This document shows, piece after piece, positions 13,119 through 26,309 of a stretch of 64,000 nt of DNA. The notes below the pieces were generated by a model. The model was not told the DNA's origin. It saw nothing but the letters and a program-made list of their open reading frames with translations, and did not search any database. Both the position numbers and the translations under genes were made by a program. The stretch covers positions 11,718,001-11,782,000 of the forward strand of contig BTRK01000001.1 of the NCBI GenBank assembly GCA_036245805.1, in the 5' to 3' direction. This DNA comes from Pristionchus mayeri. Taxonomy: Eukaryota > Nematoda > Chromadorea > Rhabditida > Neodiplogasteridae. Positions within the stretch are counted from its first letter, which is position 1, and each line of letters opens with the position of its first letter.

Positions 13119-14700
13119 CTAATCTGCCAATCAGCCAATCAGCCAATCAGCCAAATAGCCAATCTGCCAATCAGCCAATCAGCCAATCAGCCTATCTGCC
13201 AATCAGCCAATCAGCCAATCTGCCAATCAGCCAATCAGCCAATCTGCCAATCAGCCAAATAGCCAATCTGCCAATCAGCCAATCAGCCAAATAGCCAATC
13301 TCCCAATCGGCCAATCAGCCAATCAGCCAAATAACCAATCAGCCAATCAGCCAATCAGCCAATCAGCCAAATAGCCAATCTGCCAATCAGCCAAATAGCC
13401 AATCTGCCAATCAGCCAATCAGCCAATCAGCCAATCAGCCAATCTGCCAATCAGCCAAATAGCCAATCTGCCAATCAGCCAATCAGCCAAATAGCCAATC
13501 AGCCAATCAGCCAATCAGCCAAATAGCCAATCAGCCAATCAGCCAAATAGCCAATCTGCCAATCAGCCAATCAGCCAATCAGCCAAATAGCCAATCTGCC
13601 AATCAGCCAATCAGCCAATCAGCCAATCTGCCAATCAGCCAAATAGCCAATCTGCCAATCAGCCAATCAGCCAAATAGCCAATCAGCCAATCAGCCAAAT
13701 AGCCAATCAGCCAATCAGCCTATCAGCCAAATAGCCAATCAGCCAATCAGCCAAATAGCCAATCTGCCAATCAGCCAATCAGCCAATCAGCCAAATAGCC
13801 AATCTGCAAATCAGCCAATCAGCCAAATAGCCAATCAGCCAATCAGCCAATCAGCCAAATAGCCAATCAGCCAATCAGCCAAATAGCCAATCAGCCAATC
13901 AGCCAATCAGCCAATCAGCCAAATAGCCAATCTGCCAATCAGCCAATCAGCCAATCAGCCTATCTGCCAATCCGCCAATCAGCCAATCTGCCAATCAGCC
14001 AATCAGCCAATCTGCCAATCAGCCAAATAGCCAATCTGCCAATCAGCCAATCAGCCAAATAGCCAATCTCCCAATCGGCCAATCAGCCAATCAGCCAAAT
14101 AACCAATCAGCCAATCAGCCAATCAGCCAATCAGCCAAATAGCCAATCTGCCAATCAGCCAAATAGCCAATCTGCCAATCAGCCAAATAGCCAATCTGCC
14201 AATCAGCCAATCAGCCAATCAGCCAATCAGCCAATCTGCCAATCAGCCAAATAGCCAATCTGCCAATCAGCCAATCAGCCAAATAGCCAATCAGCCAATC
14301 AGCCAATCAGCCAAATAGCCAATCAGCCAATCAGCCAAATAGCCAATCTGCCAATCAGCCAATCAGCCAATCAGCCAAATAGCCAATCTGCCAATTAGCC
14401 AATCAGCCAATCAGCCAATCTGCCAATCAGCCAAATAGCCAATCTGCCAATCAGCCAATCAGCCAAATAGCCAATCAGCCAATCTAGCCAAATAGCCAAT
14501 CAGCCAATCAGCCTATCAGCCAAATAGCCAATCTGCCAATCAGCCAAATAGCCAATCTGCCAATCAGCCAATCAGCCAATCTGCCAATCAGCCAATCAGC
14601 CAATCAGCCAATCAGCCAAATAGCCAATCAGCCAATCAGCCAATCTGCCAATCAGCCAAATAGCCAATCAGCCAATCAGCCAAATAGCCAATCTGCCAAT
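13119..14700. repeat. Related copy of the 10.6-12.05 kb block
   Basis: It carries CTAATCTG at 13119, two CCAATCTC-CCAATCGG pairs near 13.30 and 14.07 kb, a CCAATCCG unit near 13.97 kb and the 9-bp unit at 14479-14487. It is slightly longer than its partner through whole-unit expansions. No gene is present. Confidence 0.8.
14479..14487 (+). repeat. 9-bp unit CCAATCTAG, register +1
   Basis: This is the second copy of the 9-bp unit, 2,632 bp after the first. Unit starts move from 7 to 0 modulo 8 and stay shifted until 15640. Confidence 0.95.
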
Positions 14701-15639
14701 CAGCCAATCAGCCAATCAGCCAATCAGCCAATCTGCCAATCAGCCAAATAGCCAATCTGCCAATCAGCCAATCAGCCAAATAGCCAATCAGCCAATCAGC
14801 CAATCAGCCAAATAGCCAATCAGCCAATCAGCCAATCAGCCAATCAGCCAATCTGCCAATCAGCCAAATAGCCAATCTGCCAATCAGCCAATCAGCCAAA
14901 TAGCCAATCAGCCAATCAGCCAATCAGCCAAATAGCCAATCAGCCAATCAGCCAAATAGCCAATCTGCCAATCAGCCAATCAGCCAATCAGCCAAATAGC
15001 CAATCTGCCAATCAGCCAATCAGCCAATCAGCCAATCTGCCAATCAGCCAAATAGCCAATCTGCCAATCAGCCAATCAGCCAAATAGCCAATCAGCCAAT
15101 CAGCCAAATAGCCAATCAGCCAATCAGCCTATCAGCCAAATAGCCAATCTGCCAATCAGCCAAATAGCCAATCTGCCAATCAGCCAATCAGCCAATCTGC
15201 CAATCAGCCAAATAGCCAATCTGCCAATCAGCCAATCAGCCAAATAGCCAATCTCCCAATCGGCCAATCAGCCAATCAGCCAAATAACCAATCAGCCAAT
15301 CAGCCAATCAGCCAATCAGCCAAATAGCCAATCTGCCAATCAGCCAAATAGCCAATCTGCCAATCAGCCAATCAGCCAATCAGCCAATCAGCCAATCTGC
15401 CAATCAGCCAAATAGCCAATCTGCCAATCAGCCAATCAGCCAAATAGCCAATCAGCCAATCAGCCAATCAGCCAAATAGCCAATCAGCCAATCAGCCAAA
15501 TAGCCAATCTGCCAATCAGCCAATCAGCCAATCAGCCAAATAGCCAATCTGCCAATCAGCCAATCAGCCAATCAGCCAATCTGCCAATCAGCCAAATAGC
15601 CAATCTGCCAATCAGCCAATCAGCCAAATAGCCAATCAG

Positions 15640-15648
15640 CCAATCTAG
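15640..15648 (+). repeat. 9-bp unit CCAATCTAG, register +1
   Basis: This is the third copy of the 9-bp unit, moving unit starts from 0 to 1 modulo 8, a register that then holds for nearly 9 kb, to 24385. The 14.48-15.65 kb interval is therefore itself a repeated block ending in the same marker. Confidence 0.95.
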
Positions 15649-15994
15649 CCAAATAGCCAATCAGCCAATCAGCCTATCAGCCAAATAGCCAATCTGCCAA
15701 TCAGCCAAATAGCCAATCTGCCAATCAGCCAATCAGCCAATCTGCCAATCAGCCAATCAGCCAATCAGCCAATCAGCCAAATAGCCAATCAGCCAATCAG
15801 CCAATCTGCCAATCAGCCAAATAGCCAATCAGCCAATCAGCCAAATAGCCAATCTGCCAATCAGCCAATCAGCCAATCAGCCAATCAGCCAATCAGCCAA
15901 TCTGCCAATCAGCCAAATAGCCAATCTGCCAATCAGCCAATCAGCCAAATAGCCAATCAGCCAATCAGCCAATCAGCCAAATAGCCAATCAGCC

Positions 15995-17830
15995 AATCAG
16001 CCAAATAGCCAATCTGCCAATCAGCCAATCAGCCAATCAGCCAAATAGCCAATCTGCCAATCAGCCAATCAGCCAATCAGCCAATCTGCCAATCAGCCAA
16101 ATAGCCAATCTGCCAATCAGCCAATCAGCCAAATAGCCAATCAGCCAATCAGCCAAATAGCCAATCAGCCAATCAGCCTATCAGCCAAATAGCCAATCTG
16201 CCAATCAGCCAAATAGCCAATCTGCCAATCAGCCAATCAGCCAATCTGCCAATCAGCCAATCAGCCAATCAGCCAATCAGCCAAATAGCCAATCAGCCAA
16301 TCAGCCAAATAGCCAATCTGCCAATCAGCCAATCAGCCAAATAGCCAATCTGCCAATCAGCCAATCAGCCAATCAGCCTATCTGCCAATAAGCCAATCAG
16401 CCAATCTGCAAATCAGCCAAATAGCCAATCTGCCAATCAGCCAATCAGCCCATCTGCCAATCAGCCAATCAGCCAATCTGCCAATCAGCCAAATAGCCAA
16501 TCTGCCAATCAGCCAATCAGCCAAATAGCCAATCTGCCAATCAGACAATCAGCCAATCAGCCTATCTGCCAATCAGCCAATCAGCCAATCTGCAAATCAG
16601 CCAAATAGCCAATCTGCCAATCAGCCAATCAGCCCATCTGCCAATCAGCCAATCAGCCAATCAGCCAATCAGCCAAATAACCAATCAGCCAATCAGCCAA
16701 TCAGCCAATCAGCCAATCAGCCTATCTGCCAATCAGCCAATCAGCCAATCTGCAAATCAGCCAAATAGCCAATCTGCCAATCAGCCAATCAGCCCATCTG
16801 CCAATCAGCCAATCAGCCAATCTGCCAATCAGCCAAATAGCCAATCTGCCAATCAGCCAATCAGCCAAATAGCCAATCTGCCAATCAGCCAATCAGCCAA
16901 ATAGCCAATCTGCCAATCAGCCAATCAGCCAATCAGCCTATCTGCCAATCAGCCAATCAGCCAATCTGCCAATCAGCCAATCAGCCAATCTGCCAATCAG
17001 CCAAATAGCCAATCTGCCAATCAGCCAATCAGCCAAATAGCCAATCTCCCAATCGGCCAATCAGCCAATCAGCCAAATAACCAATCAGCCAATCAGCCAA
17101 TCAGCCAATCAGCCAAATAGCCAATCTGCCAATCAGCCAAATAGCCAATCTGCCAATCAGCCAATCAGCCAATCAGCCAATCAGCCAATCTGCCAATCAG
17201 CCAAATAGCCAATCTGCCAATCAGCCAATCAGCCAAATAGCCAATCAGCCAATCAGCCAATCAGCCAAATAGCCAATCAGCCAATCAGCCAATCAGCCAA
17301 ATAGCCAATCAGCCAATCAGCCAAATAGCCAATCTGCCAATCAGCCAATCAGCCAAATAGCCAATCTGCCAATCAGCCAATCAGCCAATCAGCCAATTAG
17401 CCAATCTGCCAATCAGCCAATCAGCCAATCAGCCAATCTACCAATCAGCCAAATAGCCAATCTGCCAATCAGCCAATCAGCCAAATAGCCAATCAGCCAA
17501 TCAGCCAAATAGCCAATCAGCCAATCAGCCTATCAGCCAAATAGCCAATCTGCCAATCAGCCAAATAGCCAATCTGCCAATCAGCCAATCAGCCAATCTG
17601 CCAATCAGCCAATCAGCCAATCAGCCAATCAGCCAAATAGCCAATCAGCCAATCAGCCAAATAGCCAATCTGCCAATCAGCCAATCAGCCAAATAGCCAA
17701 TCTGCCAATCAGCCAATCAGCCAATCAGCCTATCTGCCAATCAGCCAATCAGCCAATCTGCAAATCAGCCAAATAGCCAATCTGCCAATCAGCCAATCAG
17801 CCCATCTGCCAATCAGCCAATCAGCCAATC
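15995..17830. repeat. 1.84-kb block duplicated 4,720 bp downstream
   Basis: It matches 20715-22550 at offset 4,720 (590 units). Shared markers are CCAATAAG near 16386/21106 and CCAATTAG at 17393/22113. Two single-base differences were seen: CCTATCAG near 16178 is GCTATCAG near 20898, and CCAATCTA at 17433 is T at 22153. Identity stops at about 17830, where this copy continues A-A-A-CCAAATAA and the other T-A-W. Confidence 0.82.
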
Positions 17831-18908
17831 AGCCAATCAGCCAAATAACCAATCAGCCAATCAGCCAATCAGCCAATCAGCCAATCAGCCTATCTGCCAA
17901 TCAGCCAATCAGCCAATCTGCAAATCAGCCAAATAGCCAATCTGCCAATCAGCCAATCAGCCCATCTGCCAATCAGCCAATCAGCCAATCTGCCAATCAG
18001 CCAAATAGCCAATCTGCCAATCAGCCAAATAGCCAATCTGCCAATCAGCCAATCAGCCAATCTGCCAATCAGCCAATCAGCCAATCAGCCAATCAGCCAA
18101 ATAGCCAATCAGCCAATCAGCCAAATAGCCAATCTGCCAATCAGCCAATCAGCCAAATAGCCAATCTGCCAATCAGCCAATCAGCCAATCAGCCTATCTG
18201 CCAATCAGCCAATCAGCCAATCTGCAAATCAGCCAAATAGCCAATCTGCCAATCAGCCAATCAGCCCATCTGCCAATCAGCCAATCAGCCAATCTGCCAA
18301 TCAGCCAAATAGCCAATCTGCCAATCAGCCAATCAGCCAAATAGCCAATCTGCCAATCAGACAATCAGCCAATCAGCCTATCTGCCAATCAGCCAATCAG
18401 CCAATCTGCAAATCAGCCAAATAGCCAATCTGCCAATCAGCCAATCAGCCCATCTGCCAATCAGCCAATCAGCCAATCAGCCAATCAGCCAAATAACCAA
18501 TCAGCCAATCAGCCAATCAGCCAATCAGCCAATCAGCCTATCTGCCAATCAGCCAATCAGCCAATCTGCAAATCAGCCAAATAGCCAATCTGCCAATCAG
18601 CCAATCAGCCCATCTGCCAATCAGCCAATCAGCCAATCTGCCAATCAGCCAAATAGCCAATCTGCCAATCAGCCAATCTGCCAAATAGCCAATCTGCCAA
18701 TCAGCCAATCAGCCAAATAGCCAATCTGCCAATCAGCCAATCAGCCAATCAGCCAATCTGCCAATCAGCCAATCAGCCAATCTGCCAATCAGCCAAATAG
18801 CCAATCTGCCAATCAGCCAATCAGCCAAATAGCCAATCTCCCAATCGGCCAATCAGCCAATCAGCCAAATAACCAATCAGCCAATCAGCCAATCAGCCAA
18901 TCAGCCAA
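17325..18908. repeat. 1,584-bp tandem duplication, copy 1
   Basis: About 17325-18928 appears identical to 18909-20512, a full head-to-tail duplication of 198 units. Paired markers are CCAATTAG 17393/18977, CCAATCTA 17433/19017, ACAATCAG near 18361/19945, and the unusual T-to-W junction near 18677/20261. All points checked agree with no mismatch. Confidence 0.88.
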
Positions 18909-20492
18909 ATAGCCAATCTGCCAATCAGCCAATCAGCCAAATAGCCAATCTGCCAATCAGCCAATCAGCCAATCAGCCAATTAGCCAATCTGCCAATCAG
19001 CCAATCAGCCAATCAGCCAATCTACCAATCAGCCAAATAGCCAATCTGCCAATCAGCCAATCAGCCAAATAGCCAATCAGCCAATCAGCCAAATAGCCAA
19101 TCAGCCAATCAGCCTATCAGCCAAATAGCCAATCTGCCAATCAGCCAAATAGCCAATCTGCCAATCAGCCAATCAGCCAATCTGCCAATCAGCCAATCAG
19201 CCAATCAGCCAATCAGCCAAATAGCCAATCAGCCAATCAGCCAAATAGCCAATCTGCCAATCAGCCAATCAGCCAAATAGCCAATCTGCCAATCAGCCAA
19301 TCAGCCAATCAGCCTATCTGCCAATCAGCCAATCAGCCAATCTGCAAATCAGCCAAATAGCCAATCTGCCAATCAGCCAATCAGCCCATCTGCCAATCAG
19401 CCAATCAGCCAATCAGCCAATCAGCCAAATAACCAATCAGCCAATCAGCCAATCAGCCAATCAGCCAATCAGCCTATCTGCCAATCAGCCAATCAGCCAA
19501 TCTGCAAATCAGCCAAATAGCCAATCTGCCAATCAGCCAATCAGCCCATCTGCCAATCAGCCAATCAGCCAATCTGCCAATCAGCCAAATAGCCAATCTG
19601 CCAATCAGCCAAATAGCCAATCTGCCAATCAGCCAATCAGCCAATCTGCCAATCAGCCAATCAGCCAATCAGCCAATCAGCCAAATAGCCAATCAGCCAA
19701 TCAGCCAAATAGCCAATCTGCCAATCAGCCAATCAGCCAAATAGCCAATCTGCCAATCAGCCAATCAGCCAATCAGCCTATCTGCCAATCAGCCAATCAG
19801 CCAATCTGCAAATCAGCCAAATAGCCAATCTGCCAATCAGCCAATCAGCCCATCTGCCAATCAGCCAATCAGCCAATCTGCCAATCAGCCAAATAGCCAA
19901 TCTGCCAATCAGCCAATCAGCCAAATAGCCAATCTGCCAATCAGACAATCAGCCAATCAGCCTATCTGCCAATCAGCCAATCAGCCAATCTGCAAATCAG
20001 CCAAATAGCCAATCTGCCAATCAGCCAATCAGCCCATCTGCCAATCAGCCAATCAGCCAATCAGCCAATCAGCCAAATAACCAATCAGCCAATCAGCCAA
20101 TCAGCCAATCAGCCAATCAGCCTATCTGCCAATCAGCCAATCAGCCAATCTGCAAATCAGCCAAATAGCCAATCTGCCAATCAGCCAATCAGCCCATCTG
20201 CCAATCAGCCAATCAGCCAATCTGCCAATCAGCCAAATAGCCAATCTGCCAATCAGCCAATCTGCCAAATAGCCAATCTGCCAATCAGCCAATCAGCCAA
20301 ATAGCCAATCTGCCAATCAGCCAATCAGCCAATCAGCCAATCTGCCAATCAGCCAATCAGCCAATCTGCCAATCAGCCAAATAGCCAATCTGCCAATCAG
20401 CCAATCAGCCAAATAGCCAATCTCCCAATCGGCCAATCAGCCAATCAGCCAAATAACCAATCAGCCAATCAGCCAATCAGCCAATCAGCCAA
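18909..20492. repeat. 1,584-bp tandem duplication, copy 2
   Basis: This is the second copy of the 198-unit block. Identity to copy 1 extends a few units past its end and then fails at about 20512, where this copy reads A-W and copy 1 reads A-A-W. Satellite only. Confidence 0.88.
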
Positions 20493-20714
20493 ATAGCCAA
20501 TCTGCCAATCAGCCAAATAGCCAATCTGCCAATCAGCCAATCAGCCAATCAGCCAATCTGCCAATCAGCCAAATAGCCAATCTGCCAATCAGCCAATCAG
20601 CCAAATAGCCAATCAGCCAATCAGCCAATCAGCCAAATAGCCAATCAGCCAATCAGCCAATCAGCCAAATAGCCAATCAGCCAATCAGCCAAATAGCCAA
20701 TCTGCCAATCAGCC

Positions 20715-22550
20715 AATCAGCCAAATAGCCAATCTGCCAATCAGCCAATCAGCCAATCAGCCAAATAGCCAATCTGCCAATCAGCCAATCAGCCAATCAG
20801 CCAATCTGCCAATCAGCCAAATAGCCAATCTGCCAATCAGCCAATCAGCCAAATAGCCAATCAGCCAATCAGCCAAATAGCCAATCAGCCAATCAGGCTA
20901 TCAGCCAAATAGCCAATCTGCCAATCAGCCAAATAGCCAATCTGCCAATCAGCCAATCAGCCAATCTGCCAATCAGCCAATCAGCCAATCAGCCAATCAG
21001 CCAAATAGCCAATCAGCCAATCAGCCAAATAGCCAATCTGCCAATCAGCCAATCAGCCAAATAGCCAATCTGCCAATCAGCCAATCAGCCAATCAGCCTA
21101 TCTGCCAATAAGCCAATCAGCCAATCTGCAAATCAGCCAAATAGCCAATCTGCCAATCAGCCAATCAGCCCATCTGCCAATCAGCCAATCAGCCAATCTG
21201 CCAATCAGCCAAATAGCCAATCTGCCAATCAGCCAATCAGCCAAATAGCCAATCTGCCAATCAGACAATCAGCCAATCAGCCTATCTGCCAATCAGCCAA
21301 TCAGCCAATCTGCAAATCAGCCAAATAGCCAATCTGCCAATCAGCCAATCAGCCCATCTGCCAATCAGCCAATCAGCCAATCAGCCAATCAGCCAAATAA
21401 CCAATCAGCCAATCAGCCAATCAGCCAATCAGCCAATCAGCCTATCTGCCAATCAGCCAATCAGCCAATCTGCAAATCAGCCAAATAGCCAATCTGCCAA
21501 TCAGCCAATCAGCCCATCTGCCAATCAGCCAATCAGCCAATCTGCCAATCAGCCAAATAGCCAATCTGCCAATCAGCCAATCAGCCAAATAGCCAATCTG
21601 CCAATCAGCCAATCAGCCAAATAGCCAATCTGCCAATCAGCCAATCAGCCAATCAGCCTATCTGCCAATCAGCCAATCAGCCAATCTGCCAATCAGCCAA
21701 TCAGCCAATCTGCCAATCAGCCAAATAGCCAATCTGCCAATCAGCCAATCAGCCAAATAGCCAATCTCCCAATCGGCCAATCAGCCAATCAGCCAAATAA
21801 CCAATCAGCCAATCAGCCAATCAGCCAATCAGCCAAATAGCCAATCTGCCAATCAGCCAAATAGCCAATCTGCCAATCAGCCAATCAGCCAATCAGCCAA
21901 TCAGCCAATCTGCCAATCAGCCAAATAGCCAATCTGCCAATCAGCCAATCAGCCAAATAGCCAATCAGCCAATCAGCCAATCAGCCAAATAGCCAATCAG
22001 CCAATCAGCCAATCAGCCAAATAGCCAATCAGCCAATCAGCCAAATAGCCAATCTGCCAATCAGCCAATCAGCCAAATAGCCAATCTGCCAATCAGCCAA
22101 TCAGCCAATCAGCCAATTAGCCAATCTGCCAATCAGCCAATCAGCCAATCAGCCAATCTGCCAATCAGCCAAATAGCCAATCTGCCAATCAGCCAATCAG
22201 CCAAATAGCCAATCAGCCAATCAGCCAAATAGCCAATCAGCCAATCAGCCTATCAGCCAAATAGCCAATCTGCCAATCAGCCAAATAGCCAATCTGCCAA
22301 TCAGCCAATCAGCCAATCTGCCAATCAGCCAATCAGCCAATCAGCCAATCAGCCAAATAGCCAATCAGCCAATCAGCCAAATAGCCAATCTGCCAATCAG
22401 CCAATCAGCCAAATAGCCAATCTGCCAATCAGCCAATCAGCCAATCAGCCTATCTGCCAATCAGCCAATCAGCCAATCTGCAAATCAGCCAAATAGCCAA
22501 TCTGCCAATCAGCCAATCAGCCCATCTGCCAATCAGCCAATCAGCCAATC
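20715..22550. repeat. Downstream copy of the 15.99-17.83 kb block
   Basis: It is collinear with 15995-17830 at offset 4,720 and has a T unit in place of CCAATCTA at 22153-22160. It contains the only GCTATCAG unit noticed (near 20898). No gene is present. Confidence 0.82.
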
Positions 22551-23584
22551 TGCCAATCAGCCAAATAGCCAATCTGCCAATCAGCCAATCAGCCAAATAG
22601 CCAATCTGCCAATCAGACAATCAGCCAATCAGCCTATCTGCCAATCAGCCAATCAGCCAATCTGCAAATCAGCCAAATAGCCAATCTGCCAATCAGCCAA
22701 TCAGCCCATCTGCCAATCAGCCAATCAGCCAATCAGCCAATCAGCCAAATAACCAATCAGCCAATCAGCCAATCAGCCAATCAGCCAATCAGCCTATCTG
22801 CCAATCAGCCAATCAGCCAATCTGCAAATCAGCCAAATAGCCAATCTGCCAATCAGCCAATCAGCCCATCTGCCAATCAGCCAATCAGCCAATCTGCCAA
22901 TCAGCCAAATAGCCAATCTGCCAATCAGCCAATCTGCCAAATAGCCAATCTGCCAATCAGCCAATCAGCCAAATAGCCAATCTGCCAATCAGCCAATCAG
23001 CCAATCAGCCTATCTGCCAATCAGCCAATCAGCCAATCTGCCAATCAGCCAATCAGCCAATCTGCCAATCAGCCAAATAGCCAATCTGCCAATCAGCCAA
23101 TCAGCCAAATAGCCAATCTCCCAATCGGCCAATCAGCCAATCAGCCAAATAACCAATCAGCCAATCAGCCAATCAGCCAATCAGCCAAATAGCCAATCTG
23201 CCAATCAGCCAAATAGCCAATCTGCCAATCAGCCAATCAGCCAATCTGCCAATCAGCCAAATAGCCAATCTGCCAATCAGCCAATCAGCCAAATAGCCAA
23301 TCAGCCAATCAGCCAATCAGCCAAATAGCCAATCTGCCAATCAGCCAATCAGCCAATCAGCCAAATAGCCAATCTGCCAATCAGCCAAATAGCCAATCTG
23401 CCAATCAGCCAATCAGCCAAATAGCCAATCTGCCAATCAGCCAATCAGCCAATCAGCCAAATAGCCAATCTGCCAATCAGCCAATCAGCCAATCAGCCAA
23501 TCTGCCAATCAGCCAATCAGCCAAATAGCCAATCTGCCAATCAGCCAATCAGCCAATCAGCCAAATAGCCAATCTGCCAATCAG
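22551..23584. repeat. Octamer array, main domain
   Basis: No gene is present. This stretch holds two 80-bp cassettes (CCCATCTG near 22.70 and 22.86 kb), one CCAATCTC-CCAATCGG pair near 23.12 kb, and runs of A, T and W. I assigned it no precise duplicate. Confidence 0.75.
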
Positions 23585-24510
23585 CCAATCAGCCAAATAG
23601 CCAATCTGCCAATCAGCCAATCAGCCAATCAGCCAATCTGCCAATCAGCCAATCAGCCAATCAGCCAATCAGCCAATCAGCCAAATAGCCAATCAGCCAA
23701 TCAGCCTATCAGCCAAATAGCCAATCTGCCAATCAGCCAAATAGCCAATCTGCCAATCAGCCAATCAGCCAATCTGCCAATCAGCCAATCAGCCAATCAG
23801 CCAATCAGCCAAATAGCCAATCAGCCAATCAGCCAAATAGCCAATCTGCCAATCAGCCAATCAGCCAAATAGCCAATCTGCCAATCAGCCAATCAGCCAA
23901 TCAGCCTATCTGCCAATCAGCCAATCAGCCAATCTGCAAATCAGCCAAATAGCCAATCTGCCAATCAGCCAATCAGCCCATCTGCCAATCAGCCAATCAG
24001 CCAATCTGCCAATCAGCCAAATAGCCAATCTGCCAATCAGCCAATCAGCCAAATAGCCAATCTGCCAATCAGACAATCAGCCAATCAGCCTATCTGCCAA
24101 TCAGCCAATCAGCCAATCTGCAAATCAGCCAAATAGCCAATCTGCCAATCAGCCAATCAGCCCATCTGCCAATCAGCCAATCAGCCAATCAGCCAATCAG
24201 CCAAATAACCAATCAGCCAATCAGCCAATCAGCCAATCAGCCAATCAGCCTATCTGCCAATCAGCCAATCAGCCAATCTGCAAATCAGCCAAATAGCCAA
24301 TCTGCCAATCAGCCAATCAGCCCATCTGCCAATCAGCCAATCAGCCAATCTGCCAATCAGCCAAATAGCCAATCTGCCAATCAGCCAATCGCCAATCTGC
24401 CAATCAGCCAATCAGCCAATCTGCAAATCAGCCAAATAGCCAATCTGCCAATCAGCCAATCAGCCCATCTGCCAATCAGCCAATCAGCCAATCAGCCAAT
24501 CAGCCAAATA
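23585..24510. repeat. Block duplicated at offset 1,071, copy 1
   Basis: It matches 24656-25581. CCTATCAG at 23705 and 24776 and the 7-bp unit CCAATCG at 24385 and 25456 are all 1,071 bp apart, that is 134 units minus the one base lost at 24385. Identity ends where copy 1 has W and copy 2 has CCAAATAA. Confidence 0.82.
24385..24391 (+). repeat. 7-bp unit CCAATCG, register -1
   Basis: This is the first of four identical 7-bp units (A lost from CCAATCAG), each followed by T-A-A-T-CAAATCAG. Unit starts move from 1 to 0 modulo 8. Confidence 0.95.
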
Positions 24511-24655
24511 GCCAATCTGCCAATCAGCCAATCAGCCAATCAGCCAATCTGCCAATCAGCCAATCAGCCAAATAGCCAATCTGCCAATCAGCCAATCAGC
24601 CAATCAGCCAAATAGCCAATCTGCCAATCAGCCAATCAGCCAATCAGCCAATCTG

Positions 24656-25581
24656 CCAATCAGCCAAATAGCCAATCTGCCAATCAGCCAATCAGCCAAT
24701 CAGCCAATCTGCCAATCAGCCAATCAGCCAATCAGCCAATCAGCCAATCAGCCAAATAGCCAATCAGCCAATCAGCCTATCAGCCAAATAGCCAATCTGC
24801 CAATCAGCCAAATAGCCAATCTGCCAATCAGCCAATCAGCCAATCTGCCAATCAGCCAATCAGCCAATCAGCCAATCAGCCAAATAGCCAATCAGCCAAT
24901 CAGCCAAATAGCCAATCTGCCAATCAGCCAATCAGCCAAATAGCCAATCTGCCAATCAGCCAATCAGCCAATCAGCCTATCTGCCAATCAGCCAATCAGC
25001 CAATCTGCAAATCAGCCAAATAGCCAATCTGCCAATCAGCCAATCAGCCCATCTGCCAATCAGCCAATCAGCCAATCTGCCAATCAGCCAAATAGCCAAT
25101 CTGCCAATCAGCCAATCAGCCAAATAGCCAATCTGCCAATCAGACAATCAGCCAATCAGCCTATCTGCCAATCAGCCAATCAGCCAATCTGCAAATCAGC
25201 CAAATAGCCAATCTGCCAATCAGCCAATCAGCCCATCTGCCAATCAGCCAATCAGCCAATCAGCCAATCAGCCAAATAACCAATCAGCCAATCAGCCAAT
25301 CAGCCAATCAGCCAATCAGCCTATCTGCCAATCAGCCAATCAGCCAATCTGCAAATCAGCCAAATAGCCAATCTGCCAATCAGCCAATCAGCCCATCTGC
25401 CAATCAGCCAATCAGCCAATCTGCCAATCAGCCAAATAGCCAATCTGCCAATCAGCCAATCGCCAATCTGCCAATCAGCCAATCAGCCAATCTGCAAATC
25501 AGCCAAATAGCCAATCTGCCAATCAGCCAATCAGCCCATCTGCCAATCAGCCAATCAGCCAATCAGCCAATCAGCCAAATA
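24656..25581. repeat. Block duplicated at offset 1,071, copy 2
   Basis: This is the second copy of the 23.59-24.51 kb block, including the 7-bp unit at 25456-25462. Satellite only. Confidence 0.82.
25456..25462 (+). repeat. 7-bp unit CCAATCG, register -1
   Basis: This is the second of four CCAATCG units; unit starts move from 0 to 7 modulo 8. It carries a CpG, rare in this array. Confidence 0.95.
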
Positions 25582-26302
25582 ACCAATCAGCCAATCAGCC
25601 AATCAGCCAATCAGCCAATCAGCCTATCTGCCAATCAGCCAATCAGCCAATCTGCAAATCAGCCAAATAGCCAATCTGCCAATCAGCCAATCAGCCCATC
25701 TGCCAATCAGCCAATCAGCCAATCTGCCAATCAGCCAAATAGCCAATCTGCCAATCAGCCAATCAGCCAAATAGCCAATCTGCCAATCAGCCAATCAGCC
25801 AAATAGCCAATCTGCCAATCAGCCAATCAGCCAATCAGCCTATCTGCCAATCAGCCAATCAGCCAATCTGCCAATCAGCCAATCAGCCAATCTGCCAATC
25901 AGCCAAATAGCCAATCTGCCAATCAGCCAATCAGCCAAATAGCCAATCTCCCAATCGGCCAATCAGCCAATCAGCCAAATAACCAATCAGCCAATCAGCC
26001 AATCAGCCAATCAGCCAAATAGCCAATCTGCCAATCAGCCAAATAGCCAATCTGCCAATCAGCCAATCAGCCAATCAGCCAATCAGCCAATCTGCCAATC
26101 AGCCAAATAGCCAATCTGCCAATCAGCCAATCAGCCAAATAGCCAATCAGCCAATCAGCCAATCAGCCTATCTGCCAATCAGCCAATCAGCCAATCTGCA
26201 AATCAGCCAAATAGCCAATCTGCCAATCAGCCAATCAGCCCATCTGCCAATCAGCCAATCAGCCAATCTGCCAATCAGCCAAATAGCCAATCTGCCAATC
26301 AG

Positions 26303-26309
26303 CCAATCG
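26303..26309 (+). repeat. 7-bp unit CCAATCG, register -1
   Basis: This is the third of four CCAATCG units, 847 bp after the second, in the same T-A-A-T-CAAATCAG context. Unit starts move from 7 to 6 modulo 8. Confidence 0.95.
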
